From the NCBI GenBank assembly GCA_902792895.1, contig CADBBK010000025.1, positions 1 through 64,000 on the forward strand: a stretch of DNA of 64,000 bases. Direction: 5' to 3'. Both the position numbers and the translations under genes were made by a program. The notes under the pieces were generated by a model. The model had not been told where the DNA came from. It worked only from the letters and a program-made list of their open reading frames with translations, and did no database searches. The stretch is from an uncultured Bacteroidales bacterium. GTDB taxonomy: Bacteria; Bacteroidota; Bacteroidia; Bacteroidales; Muribaculaceae. Every line of letters starts with the position of its first letter. Within the stretch, counting starts at the first letter, position 1. Below, one piece after another: positions 49,377 through 58,066 of the stretch.

Positions 49377-50846
49377 TTATTCTGAAATGCTGGTCACGGC
49401 GCGCGGCAGCGTCATGAGTTCGGGGTCGAGGTTGATGCTGTATTCCTCTCCACGTGATCCGGTGATGATGTACCGCTGGGCCAGTTCCTTGTTGGTGATG
49501 ACGTTGCGGATGCAGCGGTTGGCCCTGGAAATCGTCTGGTTGAGGGCTTCACTGAACGGGTCGCACAGATTGTTGACCGACTCTTCGACCCTGGCCTCGT
49601 TGGCGCCGGGTTTCACCATGCTGTAGATGTCAATGATCTCGTCGCGGTACTCATCGATGTTCTTGAGGACAATGCCGCTGCTTGACTGCACGCGGTGTTT
49701 CATGAACAGGATGTAGATCGTGCGGCACATGGCGGGCATCTTGATTTCCATCTCGTCATACTCGGGCAGCACGATTTTCATGTCGCCGTTGACCAGCACG
49801 TGTCCGGGGCTTGCCCCCAGGAGCACTTTGCCTTGAAGCATGGTGGTCATCACCTGTTGGGGGTCTTGATGATACTTGGCGATGAAAGCGACAATGCGGG
49901 CCCTAAGGTCTCTCACATCGCGTTCATATTCCGACTCAAGCCTATTGTACTCCAGGACTTCCTCGGCCTCGATGTCGATAGTTTCAGGTTCAGTGAGGCT
50001 GAGATTTGTCGTGGTGAAGTCAACATCCTCCTCATTCGATGATGCGGTTTCGAGGTCGGCTTCTGAGTAATCAGGGCACAGGTTTGCCTCCTCGAGCATG
50101 CGTTCCTCTGCTTCCTGGCGGGCACGATTCTCCTCTTCCTCAAGCATGCGTTTCCTGGCTTCCCTGCGCATGTGTTCCTCATCTTCTTTGCACCGCTCTT
50201 GAAGGATGATTTTGTCTTCTGCATAACGGTGTTTCTTGAGGCGCTTGCCGAAGGAATGCTTTTTCTTTTTCTCACGAGGCTCAGGCTCACTGGGTACAGA
50301 GGTGGGAAGGGGCGGCTCCGAATCTATATGATGCCTGATGGTGGGCTTCTCGACACGCGTGTGGTCCTGTGGCATGTCGTCATCGGCATCGATTATCATG
50401 CGGTCATCGTCATGCACGAAGTTGCGCACGACGTCGCTTGACGGAACCGAGAAATATGATGTCCCCCACTTGCCATGGGGCGGCTCGTTGCGGTCGCTAT
50501 AGTCCTCCTCTCTGAGGATGACATCACCCTCGTTGTCATCCATCACATCCTGGAGACAGTCGCTGAAGGCATGGACGGCGGCCAACAACGAATAACTGTC
50601 GCTGCTGCCGTATCGGTTGAGGTGCAGTTGCACGGTGGCATACTTGCCAAGGTTGCCTACGTTGAAGCGGCGTGCCACGATGAGGGTGTGGTCAATATCC
50701 CAGGTTTCGACCCACTGCAGCGAGAGCGGGTGAATCATGGGTTCAATCATTGACGCGAACCATCGCAGGTTGTGCGTCTGTTTGGGGTTGCCGTAGACGT
50801 AGATGATACCGTATTTCAGGTCTTGGGTAATAGATGATGCTGACAT
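49377..50846 (-). CDS. 489-aa Bacteroidota protein with coiled-coil and C-terminal domain of unknown function
   Basis: I start at ATG 50846 (MSASSITQDLKYGIIYVYGN); an upstream frame is inside a terminator. Residues about 1-125 form a globular N-terminal domain. Residues about 160-220 are polar and rich in Pro/Lys, and about 205-270 is a charged coiled coil (CKEDEEHMRREARKRMLEEEENRARQEAEERMLEE). Residues about 360-489 match a domain I recall from many Bacteroidales proteins (VLPEYDEMEIKMPAMCRTIYILFMKH.., EEYSINLDPELMTLPR), with no known role. It is separated from the vWA gene upstream by a terminator, yet both look like parts of one functional set. Confidence 0.7.
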   Translation of the reverse strand: MSASSITQDLKYGIIYVYGNPKQTHNLRWFASMIEPMIHPLSLQWVETWDIDHTLIVARRFNVGNLGKYATVQLHLNRYGSSDSYSLLAAVHAFSDCLQDVMDDNEGDVILREEDYSDRNEPPHGKWGTSYFSVPSSDVVRNFVHDDDRMIIDADDDMPQDHTRVEKPTIRHHIDSEPPLPTSVPSEPEPREKKKKHSFGKRLKKHRYAEDKIILQERCKEDEEHMRREARKRMLEEEENRARQEAEERMLEEANLCPDYSEADLETASSNEEDVDFTTTNLSLTEPETIDIEAEEVLEYNRLESEYERDVRDLRARIVAFIAKYHQDPQQVMTTMLQGKVLLGASPGHVLVNGDMKIVLPEYDEMEIKMPAMCRTIYILFMKHRVQSSSGIVLKNIDEYRDEIIDIYSMVKPGANEARVEESVNNLCDPFSEALNQTISRANRCIRNVITNKELAQRYIITGSRGEEYSINLDPELMTLPRAVTSISE

Positions 50847-50871
50847 AGTGAGGCGGGATTGAGTTAACAAT

Positions 50872-50931
50872 AAAAAAACGGCAAGAATCATGCCAATTGC
50901 GCCGCACGGCAAGAAGTGTGGCGCAACTGGC
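50872..50931 (-). terminator. rho-independent terminator of the vWA gene
   Basis: GCCAGTTGCGCCACAC (50931 to 50916) pairs with GTGCGGCGCAATTGGC (50907 to 50892) with one mismatch and one G-U, and a T-run follows at 50878-50872. Confidence 0.75.
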
Positions 50932-50952
50932 AGCGTTCATGGCAACTGTGTG

Positions 50953-51627
50953 TTAATCAAAGAAATCCTCCTTGTTGGTTCGCTTAATGTTTTTCAGGCG
51001 TTCTTCCTGGGATCCGCAGGGTGCAGACATTACATCTGCCATCCTCTCCATCCACCTGAGTCGGGACTTGCGCTCCTTGGCGAACATGGCTATGGTGCCC
51101 TCTTCATCCTTGTCAAACTGCATGCTGTGATCGATGTTGAGGGTGTAAGCCACCTGCTCCACATCGTGGTCGGCACCGATGTAGGTGAACTGCCAGCCCT
51201 GCTCCTTGTAACTGTCGATGAGCGACTTGAGGGCGGTGAGGGTGAACTCGCGTGAGGCATTCTCATAGCCATCGGTGATGATGGTTACCAGTGCCAGCGA
51301 GTTGTCGTCGCTGCTCTTGAGCGAGTGGATGCGGGTGATGGTGCTGCCCACAGCGTCATACAGCGGTGTCATGCAGCAGGGACGGTAGTCCTTGTCGGTG
51401 AGCGTCTTGGCCTCGGCGACAGGCACATTGTCATAGATCACCTTCATCTCGCAGCCGCAGAATGCGACGAGCGTCACCATGTGTTTCTGGTCGGGGTTCT
51501 TTTCCTGGGCACTCCTGATGCTGCCGATGGTCTCGTTCACGCCATCGATAGCCTGACGGGCAATACTACTCATCGAACCACTCTTGTCGAGGATAATCAC
51601 GTTGTAAACTGTAATCGGGGTATTCAT
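50953..51627 (-). CDS. von Willebrand factor A domain protein
   Basis: The 224-aa cytoplasmic protein is essentially a single vWA domain with a full MIDAS: DKSGSM (about 14-19), Thr in CMTPLYDAVGS (about 87) and Asp in IITDGYENAS (about 118). This resembles the TerY-type vWA proteins that act in tellurite-resistance-like or phosphorylation modules, but no ter gene or kinase is adjacent. The C-terminal tail is basic and helical (ERKSRLRWMERMADVM). It has its own promoter candidate (51703-51710) and terminator. Confidence 0.8.
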   Translation of the reverse strand: MNTPITVYNVIILDKSGSMSSIARQAIDGVNETIGSIRSAQEKNPDQKHMVTLVAFCGCEMKVIYDNVPVAEAKTLTDKDYRPCCMTPLYDAVGSTITRIHSLKSSDDNSLALVTIITDGYENASREFTLTALKSLIDSYKEQGWQFTYIGADHDVEQVAYTLNIDHSMQFDKDEEGTIAMFAKERKSRLRWMERMADVMSAPCGSQEERLKNIKRTNKEDFFD

Positions 51628-51702
51628 AATCTTGCTCTTTTAAATTGTTAATAGATAAACCTTGCTTTTCACTGTAACACGGGTTCGTTCCCGGTTGCGA
51701 TG

Positions 51703-51710
51703 CAAAATTA
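51703..51710 (-). promoter_or_regulatory. -7 box of the vWA gene
   Basis: TAATTTTG on the minus strand, 76 bp upstream of ATG 51627. Confidence 0.45.
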
Positions 51711-51857
51711 CAACCGGATTGCCGGCATGGCCGATTTTGGCAAGGTTGCAGTTTTTTTTGTCAGGGAAAAGGGCTGCTTTGTCACTATGTTGCCGTGAAA
51801 AAGAGTGCCAGAGCGAGAAAAACGCCTTTTTATAAGAATAATGTCAAGAATAATCAT

Positions 51858-51865
51858 TATCTTTG
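51858..51865 (+). promoter_or_regulatory. -7 box of the psd-pssA operon
   Basis: TATCTTTG, 28 bp upstream of ATG 51893. It excludes the upstream in-frame start at 51863. Confidence 0.6.
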
Positions 51866-51892
51866 CAGGTTAAACGATACCAAACCGTAACG

Positions 51893-52579
51893 ATGAAAGT
51901 AAAAATCCATCACGAGGGAGAGAACATCCTGCTGATGCTGTTCTTGATCATATCGGCCACAGGAGCGCTGGCCTACCGGTTCTTTGACTACAAGCCGGTG
52001 GCTTGGTGCCTGATTGCCCTGATGGCCATTCTGTTCCTGCTGGTGCTCAATTTCTTCAGGCTGCCACGTCGTCACTTCAAGGGTGACAATAGCGACGGCA
52101 CTGCTGTGGTGTCGAGTGTCGACGGCACGGTGGTGGCACTTGAGGAAGTGTATGAGGACGAGTGCCTGCATCGCAACTGCATCCAGCTCTCGGTGTTCAT
52201 GACGGTCTTCAATGTGCATGCCAACTGGGTACCCGTCAAGGGCGAGGTGACCTACTACAAGCATCACTCGGGACGCTTCCTCGCTGCCAACCTGCCCAAG
52301 TCGAGCAGCGACAACGAGCGCTCGTCGATTGTTATCCGCACGGCCACGGGCGAGGACATCCTCGTGCGGCAGATTGCCGGTGCTGTGGCTCGTCGCATCG
52401 TGACCTATGTCGAGCAGGGTGAGTCGGTCGACGTCAATGACTTCATCGGTTTCATCAAGTTCGGCTCCAGGGTGGACATTTTCCTGCCGCTGGATACCGA
52501 AATCAAGGTGAAACTGGGTGACCGCACTTGGGGCGGCGAGACGCTGGTGGCAAGACTTAATAACAAGGAGAAAGCATGA
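51893..52579 (+). CDS. psd: phosphatidylserine decarboxylase proenzyme
   Basis: The 228-aa protein starts at ATG 51893. Two membrane helices (about 11-50) precede a PSD domain with SVDGTVVALEEVYED, VFMTVFNVHANWVPVKGEV and the self-cleavage motif FGSR near 195, where Ser becomes the pyruvoyl cofactor of the alpha chain. It makes phosphatidylethanolamine from phosphatidylserine at the inner membrane. It belongs to the short (archaeal/Bacteroidota) PSD type. It overlaps pssA by four bases (ATGA), so the two successive enzymes are coupled. Confidence 0.95.
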   Translation: MKVKIHHEGENILLMLFLIISATGALAYRFFDYKPVAWCLIALMAILFLLVLNFFRLPRRHFKGDNSDGTAVVSSVDGTVVALEEVYEDECLHRNCIQLSVFMTVFNVHANWVPVKGEVTYYKHHSGRFLAANLPKSSSDNERSSIVIRTATGEDILVRQIAGAVARRIVTYVEQGESVDVNDFIGFIKFGSRVDIFLPLDTEIKVKLGDRTWGGETLVARLNNKEKA

Positions 52580-53271
52580 AAATTATCCGCAACAATATTC
52601 CCAACGCCATCACCTCGTTGAATCTGCTGTGTGGCAGCATAGCGTGTATCGCGGCATTCTCGGGCAGCGAGATGCTGTGCGGTGGCCTACGCGGCTATGA
52701 ATGGGCTTTTATACTGATAGGTTTGTCGGCGGTGGCCGATTTCCTTGACGGCCTGGTGGCGCGCCTGCTGCATGCCGTGAGCGCTATCGGCAAGGAGTTG
52801 GATTCATTGTCCGACCTGGTGAGTTTCGGGCTGGCGCCTGCACTGATTCTGTACAACCTCATGGTCGAGCAGGGTGCTGGCGGCTGGGCACTGGTGTCGT
52901 TGTTGCTGCCTGTGTTCGGTGCATTGCGCTTGGCGCGTTTCAACGTCGATACCAACCAGACCACCACTTTCACAGGCCTGCCCATACCGGCCAATGCCAT
53001 CTTCTGGGTGGGATTCACGGCATGGTATGCGACTCATCCCGTGGCATTGTGGCTGGTGGTGCTGCTCATCGTGGTGCTGGCACTGCTGATGGTGTGCCCG
53101 CTGCGCATGTTCTCACTGAAGATGCACAACCTGTCGTCGCTCAAGCAGAATTGGGCACAATATTTGCAGGTGATAGCCACGGTAGCATTTGTCGTGGTGT
53201 TGGGGCTGCCCGGATTGGCTGCTGCCATTGCACTGTATGTGCTACTGTCTATCGTTAAAAGAGAGAAATAA
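52576..53271 (+). CDS. pssA: CDP-diacylglycerol-serine O-phosphatidyltransferase
   Basis: The 231-aa integral membrane enzyme has the CDP-alcohol phosphotransferase motif in DFLDGLVARLLHAVSAIGKE-LDSLSD (DGxxAR..G..xD..D, about 55-80) and some six to seven helices. It makes phosphatidylserine, the substrate of Psd encoded just upstream. The overlap TAATG with the following DUF4834 gene continues the operon. Confidence 0.95.
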   Translation: MKIIRNNIPNAITSLNLLCGSIACIAAFSGSEMLCGGLRGYEWAFILIGLSAVADFLDGLVARLLHAVSAIGKELDSLSDLVSFGLAPALILYNLMVEQGAGGWALVSLLLPVFGALRLARFNVDTNQTTTFTGLPIPANAIFWVGFTAWYATHPVALWLVVLLIVVLALLMVCPLRMFSLKMHNLSSLKQNWAQYLQVIATVAFVVVLGLPGLAAAIALYVLLSIVKREK

Positions 53272-53591
53272 TGAATTTTCTGATATTCATACTTCTGGTG
53301 CTGCTGCTCATGGTGGGCATTCCGATTATTCGCGGATGGCTCTACATGCAGAACCTGCGCCGACGTGTCAATGAATCGTTCCGTGGACGCCAGGAGCGCG
53401 AGCGTCCCAACCGTGAGCCCGATGAGGAATACACCGAGACCGGCGAACGCAAGATTTTCACCAGCGGTGAGGGCGAGTATGCCGACTTCGAGGAAGTGAG
53501 CGGCAGCGTCACCGAGGAAACCACGCCGGATGGCGACAGCCGCATCGTCGTCGAGGAACAAATCACCGACGCCGAGTACGAGGAAATCTAA
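53271..53591 (+). CDS. DUF4834 small membrane protein
   Basis: The 106-aa protein has one N-terminal helix (FLIFILLVLLLMVGIPIIRGWLY) and a charged cytoplasmic tail rich in Glu and Arg with little predicted structure. DUF4834 proteins are commonly found behind pssA in Bacteroidota; their role is unknown. The start codon overlaps the pssA stop by one base (TAATG). A nested hairpin at 53597-53643 follows the stop. Confidence 0.8.
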   Translation: MNFLIFILLVLLLMVGIPIIRGWLYMQNLRRRVNESFRGRQERERPNREPDEEYTETGERKIFTSGEGEYADFEEVSGSVTEETTPDGDSRIVVEEQITDAEYEEI

Positions 53592-53596
53592 AAACG

Positions 53597-53643
53597 AATC
53601 CCTATAGCGACTATAGTGTACATCTATAGTTTCTATAGGGATT
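53597..53643. terminator. nested hairpin terminator between convergent operons
   Basis: AATCCCTATAG (53597-53607) pairs with CTATAGGGATT (53633-53643); inside, ACTATAG (53610-53616) pairs with CTATAGT (53624-53630). Confidence 0.65.
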
Positions 53644-53665
53644 GCTGTGTCTATTGACCGTCTAT

Positions 53666-55258
53666 CTACAGTTTCAGGTCATCCTCGCTCTTGGGTTGAG
53701 GGGGATAGTCGATGGTGTAGTGGAGGCCTCGGGATTCCTTGAGGTCCTTGGCCTGGCGGGTGATGAGATAGGCCACATTGATGATGTTGCGCAACTCGCA
53801 GATGCGCCGCGACACCTTGCTGGTCTTGAACAGGCGCTCCGTCTCCTCGTAGAGGATGTCCAGGCGGTTCCAGGCGCGGTCGAGTCGCAGGTTGCTGCGC
53901 ACGATACCCACATAGGTTGCCATGATTTCACCCACTTCTTTCTCGCTTTGGCTGATGAGCACCATCTCCTCGGGGTGGGTGGTGCCGGCATCGTCCCATG
54001 CGGGGATGTCTTCGCGCCAGGAATACTCATTGCGATGCTCGATGGCATGCTTGGCAGCCGCGTCGGCATACACGACGGCCTCGATGAGCGAATTGCTGGC
54101 CAAGCGGTTGCCACCGTGCAGGCCGGTGCAGGAGCACTCGCCGACGGCGTACAGCCGCTTGATGCTGGAGCAGGCATTCAGGTCCACCTTGATACCGCCG
54201 CACAGGTAATGGGCTGCGGGCACCACGGGGATGTACTCCTTGGTGATGTCGATGCCCAGGTCCAGACAATGTTTGTAGATGTTGGGGAAGTGGTGCTTGG
54301 TCTCCTCGGGGTCCTTGTGCGTCACGTCCAGATAGACGTGGTCCTCACCGCGCTGCTTCATCTCGTTGTCGATGGCGCGGGCCACCACATCGCGCGGCGC
54401 GAGCGACAGGCGCGGATCATACTTCTGCATGAACTCCTCGCCGCCCAGGTTGCGCAGCACGCCACCATAACCGCGCATGGCCTCGGTGATAAGGAAGGCG
54501 GGACGGTCGCCGGGGTGGTAGAGCGCCGTGGGGTGGAACTGGACAAACTCCATGTCCTGCACGGTGCCCTTGGCACGGTAGACCATAGCGATGCCGTCGC
54601 CAGTGGCCACCAGCGGGTTGGTCGTGGTGCGGTATACCGAGCCGATGCCTCCCGTTGCCATGAGCGTCACGCGTGAGAGGAAGGTGTCGACCTCGCCCGT
54701 CTCCTGGTTGAGGACATAGGCGCCATAGCACTCGATGCCCGAGGTGCGTCGCGTCACGATTTTGCCCAGATGATGCTGGGTGAGGATTTCCACTGCGAAG
54801 TGGTCCTCATAGATGTCGATATTGGGGTTGGCCTTGACGGTCTCGATGAGCGACACCTGGATTTCGTGGCCCGTATTGTCGGCATGGTGCAGGATGCGGA
54901 ACTCGCTGTGGCCGCCCTCGCGGTGCAGGTCAAACTCGCCCTTCTCGTTCTTGTCAAAGTCCACGCCCCATCCCAGCAGTTCTTGGATTTGGGCGGGAGC
55001 CTCCGTAACGACCTTCTTCACGGCCTCGGGGTCGCTGAGCCAGTCACCGGCCACCATCGTGTCGTGGATGTGCTTGTCGAAGTTGTCCACTTCCAGGTTG
55101 GTCACGGTGGCGACACCTCCCTGAGCCAGGTCGGTGTTGGCTTCTTCCATCTTGGATTTGCACACCAGTGCGACAGTTCCTGTCTTTGCCACCTTGAGGG
55201 CAAAACTCATACCGGCTACACCCGAGCCGATGATGAGGTAGTCATATTTGCGTACCAT
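53666..55258 (-). CDS. nadB: L-aspartate oxidase
   Basis: The 530-aa flavoprotein has the FAD motif IIGSGVAGMSFALKVA (about 10-25), the LAQGGVATV segment, FHPTALYHPGDRPAFLITEAMRGYGG and the HYLCGGIKVD active-site region of the NadB/SdhA family. It oxidises aspartate to iminoaspartate, the first step of NAD synthesis. With no oxygen the electron acceptor is probably fumarate. nadA and nadC are not in this window. The upp gene lies 46 bp upstream on the same strand. Confidence 0.95.
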   Translation of the reverse strand: MVRKYDYLIIGSGVAGMSFALKVAKTGTVALVCKSKMEEANTDLAQGGVATVTNLEVDNFDKHIHDTMVAGDWLSDPEAVKKVVTEAPAQIQELLGWGVDFDKNEKGEFDLHREGGHSEFRILHHADNTGHEIQVSLIETVKANPNIDIYEDHFAVEILTQHHLGKIVTRRTSGIECYGAYVLNQETGEVDTFLSRVTLMATGGIGSVYRTTTNPLVATGDGIAMVYRAKGTVQDMEFVQFHPTALYHPGDRPAFLITEAMRGYGGVLRNLGGEEFMQKYDPRLSLAPRDVVARAIDNEMKQRGEDHVYLDVTHKDPEETKHHFPNIYKHCLDLGIDITKEYIPVVPAAHYLCGGIKVDLNACSSIKRLYAVGECSCTGLHGGNRLASNSLIEAVVYADAAAKHAIEHRNEYSWREDIPAWDDAGTTHPEEMVLISQSEKEVGEIMATYVGIVRSNLRLDRAWNRLDILYEETERLFKTSKVSRRICELRNIINVAYLITRQAKDLKESRGLHYTIDYPPQPKSEDDLKL

Positions 55259-55304
55259 AATCAGTTATCAGTTATCGGTTGTCATTATTTCCCTAAAAGG
55301 GGAA

Positions 55305-55961
55305 TTACTCCTTCTCGCCATAGAGCAAGTCGCCGCAGTCACCCAGGCCGGGCACGATGTAGCTGTGCTCGTTGAGTTCATCGTCGATGTCGCAGGTCCA
55401 CAGCGTGGTCCTGTCTTCGGGCAGATGCTGGCGAATGACATCAATGGCCTTGGGGGTTGCCACAACGCTTGCCACATGGACGTGGGCAGGCTCGCCCTTG
55501 GTGAGCAGTGCCCTGTAGGCCAATTCCATCGATGAACCGGTGGCGAGCATAGGGTCAACGAGTATCAGCGTCTTATCGTCAAGACGCGGACTGGCGATGT
55601 ACTCGATGTGCACGACAAAGTCGTCGGTGTCGTCGATGTATTTCCTGTAGGCCGATACAAAGGCATTCTCGGCGCCGTCAAAGTAACTCAGGAATCCCTC
55701 GTGGAACGGCAGACCGGCACGCAGGATGCTGGAGAGCACCACCTTATCGCCCAACACGTTGCACTGCTTCAAGCCCAGGGGCGTCTCGACGCCTACCGTG
55801 TTGTACTGCAGCCGCTTCGAGATTTCATAGGCCATGATTTGGCCCAGACGATGGATGTTGGTGCGGAAACGCATACGGTCCTGCTGTATCCTCTTATCGC
55901 GGATTTCACTCATGAACTGACCTAAAAGCGAGTTATGGTCACACAGGTTGATAATGTCCAT
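55305..55961 (-). CDS. upp: uracil phosphoribosyltransferase
   Basis: The 218-aa enzyme has the UPRT layout: LSSILRAGLPFHEGFLSYF, the PRPP loop DPMLATGSSMELA (about 135-147) and the C-terminal uracil-binding VPGLGDCGDLLYG. It converts uracil and PRPP to UMP (pyrimidine salvage). With psuG, which releases uracil-related products downstream, it could feed UMP, though they are 5 kb apart and on opposite strands. Confidence 0.95.
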   Translation of the reverse strand: MDIINLCDHNSLLGQFMSEIRDKRIQQDRMRFRTNIHRLGQIMAYEISKRLQYNTVGVETPLGLKQCNVLGDKVVLSSILRAGLPFHEGFLSYFDGAENAFVSAYRKYIDDTDDFVVHIEYIASPRLDDKTLILVDPMLATGSSMELAYRALLTKGEPAHVHVASVVATPKAIDVIRQHLPEDRTTLWTCDIDDELNEHSYIVPGLGDCGDLLYGEKE

Positions 55962-56027
55962 ACAGAGTTTTAAGTTTTAAGTATCAGGTCTTAGGTTCGG
56001 TTGCCCTTGCTTAATTCCTAATACTGG

Positions 56028-56966
56028 TTATCGATTGTTTAAGTATTCTTTCAAAATACGCTTGGCATTGTCGCGGTCCAGCGTGAGTTGCTGCTTGAGT
56101 TCGTCGAGGCCGCACATCTTGAACTCCAGGCGCAGGAAACTGATGAACTCCAACGAGATGTCCTCGCCGTAGATGTCCTCGTCAAAGTCAAACAGGTTGA
56201 CCTCGATGCTCAGTTGGTCGCCGTTGTCCAGGGTGGGGCGGCGCCCGATGTTGGCCATGCCTTGCAGTTGTTGCCCATGGACATGGGCTAGCACGGCATA
56301 GGCTCCGTTGTGCGGCATCAGCACGTCAGGGTCCATCTTCCCCACATTGGCGGTGGGAAATCCCAGTCCGCGACCGTTGTGGAACCCGTGTACGACCTTA
56401 CCCGCTATGACGTGGGGTCGGCCCATGCAGTGCATCGCGTCAACGACGCGGCCGGCAGCGATGAGGCCACGGACAATGGTGGAACTCACCGGGGCATATT
56501 TCCCCAGGTACTCGGGTGCCTTGACGACCTTGACTCCCAGTCGCTCGCCATGGCGGCAGTAGTCGCCGAAGGTCTCACCACGCTTGTGGCCGAAACGGTG
56601 GTTGTAGCCGGCGACGAGTTCGGCCACGCCGTAGCGGTCCCGCAGCAGTTCGATGAACTGCGACGAGTCCAGGCTGGCCAGTTCACGGGTGAACTCCAGC
56701 GGCAAGAGCAGGTCGGGCCCCAAGGTTTCGAGGTGCCTGAGCCTGTCGTTGCATGGCATGATGAGATGGAATGGTTCGTCGGGATGCAGCACCTGCCGCG
56801 GGTGGTGCTTGAAAGTGATAACCAGCGACTGTTTGCCTGCTGCCGCGGCTTGGCGCTTGAGAAAATCGACCAGCGTGGCGTGCCCGAGGTGGACGCCGTC
56901 AAACATGCCTATTGTGGCGACTGTGCTGCCCTGCGGCAGGCGGTCGTTTTCGCCTAGAATCGTCAT
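56028..56966 (-). CDS. ribF: bifunctional riboflavin kinase / FAD synthetase
   Basis: The 312-aa protein has the N-terminal FAD synthetase nucleotidyltransferase part (VATIGMFDGVHLGHATLVDFLK.., GYNHRFGHKRGETFG) and the C-terminal riboflavin kinase barrel (VVHGFHNGRGLGFPTANVG.., YAVLAHVHGQQLQGMANIG-RRPT). It makes FMN and FAD. It follows the short-chain dehydrogenase gene by 72 bp on the same strand, and may share its promoter. Confidence 0.95.
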   Translation of the reverse strand: MTILGENDRLPQGSTVATIGMFDGVHLGHATLVDFLKRQAAAAGKQSLVITFKHHPRQVLHPDEPFHLIMPCNDRLRHLETLGPDLLLPLEFTRELASLDSSQFIELLRDRYGVAELVAGYNHRFGHKRGETFGDYCRHGERLGVKVVKAPEYLGKYAPVSSTIVRGLIAAGRVVDAMHCMGRPHVIAGKVVHGFHNGRGLGFPTANVGKMDPDVLMPHNGAYAVLAHVHGQQLQGMANIGRRPTLDNGDQLSIEVNLFDFDEDIYGEDISLEFISFLRLEFKMCGLDELKQQLTLDRDNAKRILKEYLNNR

Positions 56967-57038
56967 TCGTTTCTGGTTTCTTGTCCCTGGTTTTCCCGTG
57001 GAGAGTAATGAAAACCTGTATTGATAGTCGGCTATCTG

Positions 57039-57893
57039 CTATTTGTTCTCTTTGTTCAGATACTCCTTCAAGATGCGCATCGTGTCGTTGCACACGCGGA
57101 TGAACATCTCGCGGTTCTTGAGCATCGTCGAGGTCTTGACCTGCTTGTCGGCACCTGCGAACAGGTAACCCGTATCCTTGCTCTCCAGCGCGCGCAGCGT
57201 GGGCACTACGCCGGCCTCCGGGCTGGGGATATTGCGCGTCAGGTAATCGGGCACGCGGTCCATCCATCGTGCCATGGCCAGGGCTCCGCTCTTGAGCAGG
57301 CCGGGATTGACGCAGTTGACCGACACGCGGCGTGTTTTCATTACGCTCGACATGTAGATGGAGAACAGCGTGAGCGCCAGTTTACTCTGGGCGTAAGCGC
57401 CCCACGGGGTGAAGTGGGACACGGCGGGGAACTCATAGGGCAACGTAACGAAGCGTCGCGAGACACTGGTGGACAGGATGATGTGTCCGCCCTCCTCGAT
57501 GAGGGGATAGACCTGCATCGACAGCAGCACAGTGCTCAGGTAGTTCACCTGCACCGAGTGCTCAAAGCCGTTAGGCGAAATCTCGCTGCGTCGCGGCAGA
57601 ATGCCCGCATTGTTGATCAAGGCAGCCACGGGGCGGTTCAATGCGCGCAGGCGGTCCACGAAGTCGTTGACCAACTCAAACGAGTTGAGGTCCAGTTGCA
57701 AGCATGAGATGTCCTTGTTGCGTGTCACCGTGCGCAGCTGTGCGGCATAGTTCTCTGCCTTTTGGATATCGCGGCTGGCGAGCAGCACGGCCTTGCCCTG
57801 TTCGGCGAGTTTGCGTGAAATCACGCTCCCCATGCTGTCGGTCGAACCCGTCACGATGTATAACGGTTTAGGATTATCGTTATCGGTCATCAT
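57039..57893 (-). CDS. short-chain dehydrogenase/reductase
   Basis: The 284-aa protein has a Rossmann fold with a TGxxxxxG-type motif in VTGSTDSMGSVISRKLA, the NNAG motif (LINNAGILPR), catalytic Ser in LSTSVSRRFVTL, and YxxxK in YAQSKLALTLF. It resembles the retinol-dehydrogenase-like SDRs; the substrate is unknown. The promoter box TAACTTTG lies at 57931-57938, 38 bp upstream. The C-terminus ends with a short helix (MRILKEYLNKENK). Interestingly RibF ends in a like sequence (RILKEYLNNR). Confidence 0.88.
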   Translation of the reverse strand: MMTDNDNPKPLYIVTGSTDSMGSVISRKLAEQGKAVLLASRDIQKAENYAAQLRTVTRNKDISCLQLDLNSFELVNDFVDRLRALNRPVAALINNAGILPRRSEISPNGFEHSVQVNYLSTVLLSMQVYPLIEEGGHIILSTSVSRRFVTLPYEFPAVSHFTPWGAYAQSKLALTLFSIYMSSVMKTRRVSVNCVNPGLLKSGALAMARWMDRVPDYLTRNIPSPEAGVVPTLRALESKDTGYLFAGADKQVKTSTMLKNREMFIRVCNDTMRILKEYLNKENK

Positions 57894-57930
57894 ATCGTTT
57901 TAGTTTTATGGTTCATTCCTTTTCAACCTG

Positions 57931-57938
57931 CAAAGTTA
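57931..57938 (-). promoter_or_regulatory. -7 box of the SDR-ribF unit
   Basis: TAACTTTG on the minus strand, 38 bp upstream of ATG 57893. Confidence 0.55.
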
Positions 57939-58034
57939 AGAAAAAGTTTTTGTAGTCACGCAACATTTTGCGCGGCAATCATCAGGTGAGTTCAGTTTTT
58001 GGAGAGCGTGAGATGTTTAATAGAGGTTTTTTTG

Positions 58035-58042
58035 TATTTTTG
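58035..58042 (+). promoter_or_regulatory. -7 box of the esterase gene
   Basis: TATTTTTG matches TAnnTTTG; the ATG at 58067 lies 25 bp on. Confidence 0.5.
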
Positions 58043-58066
58043 CAGGATTATAAATGCATGGTAACT

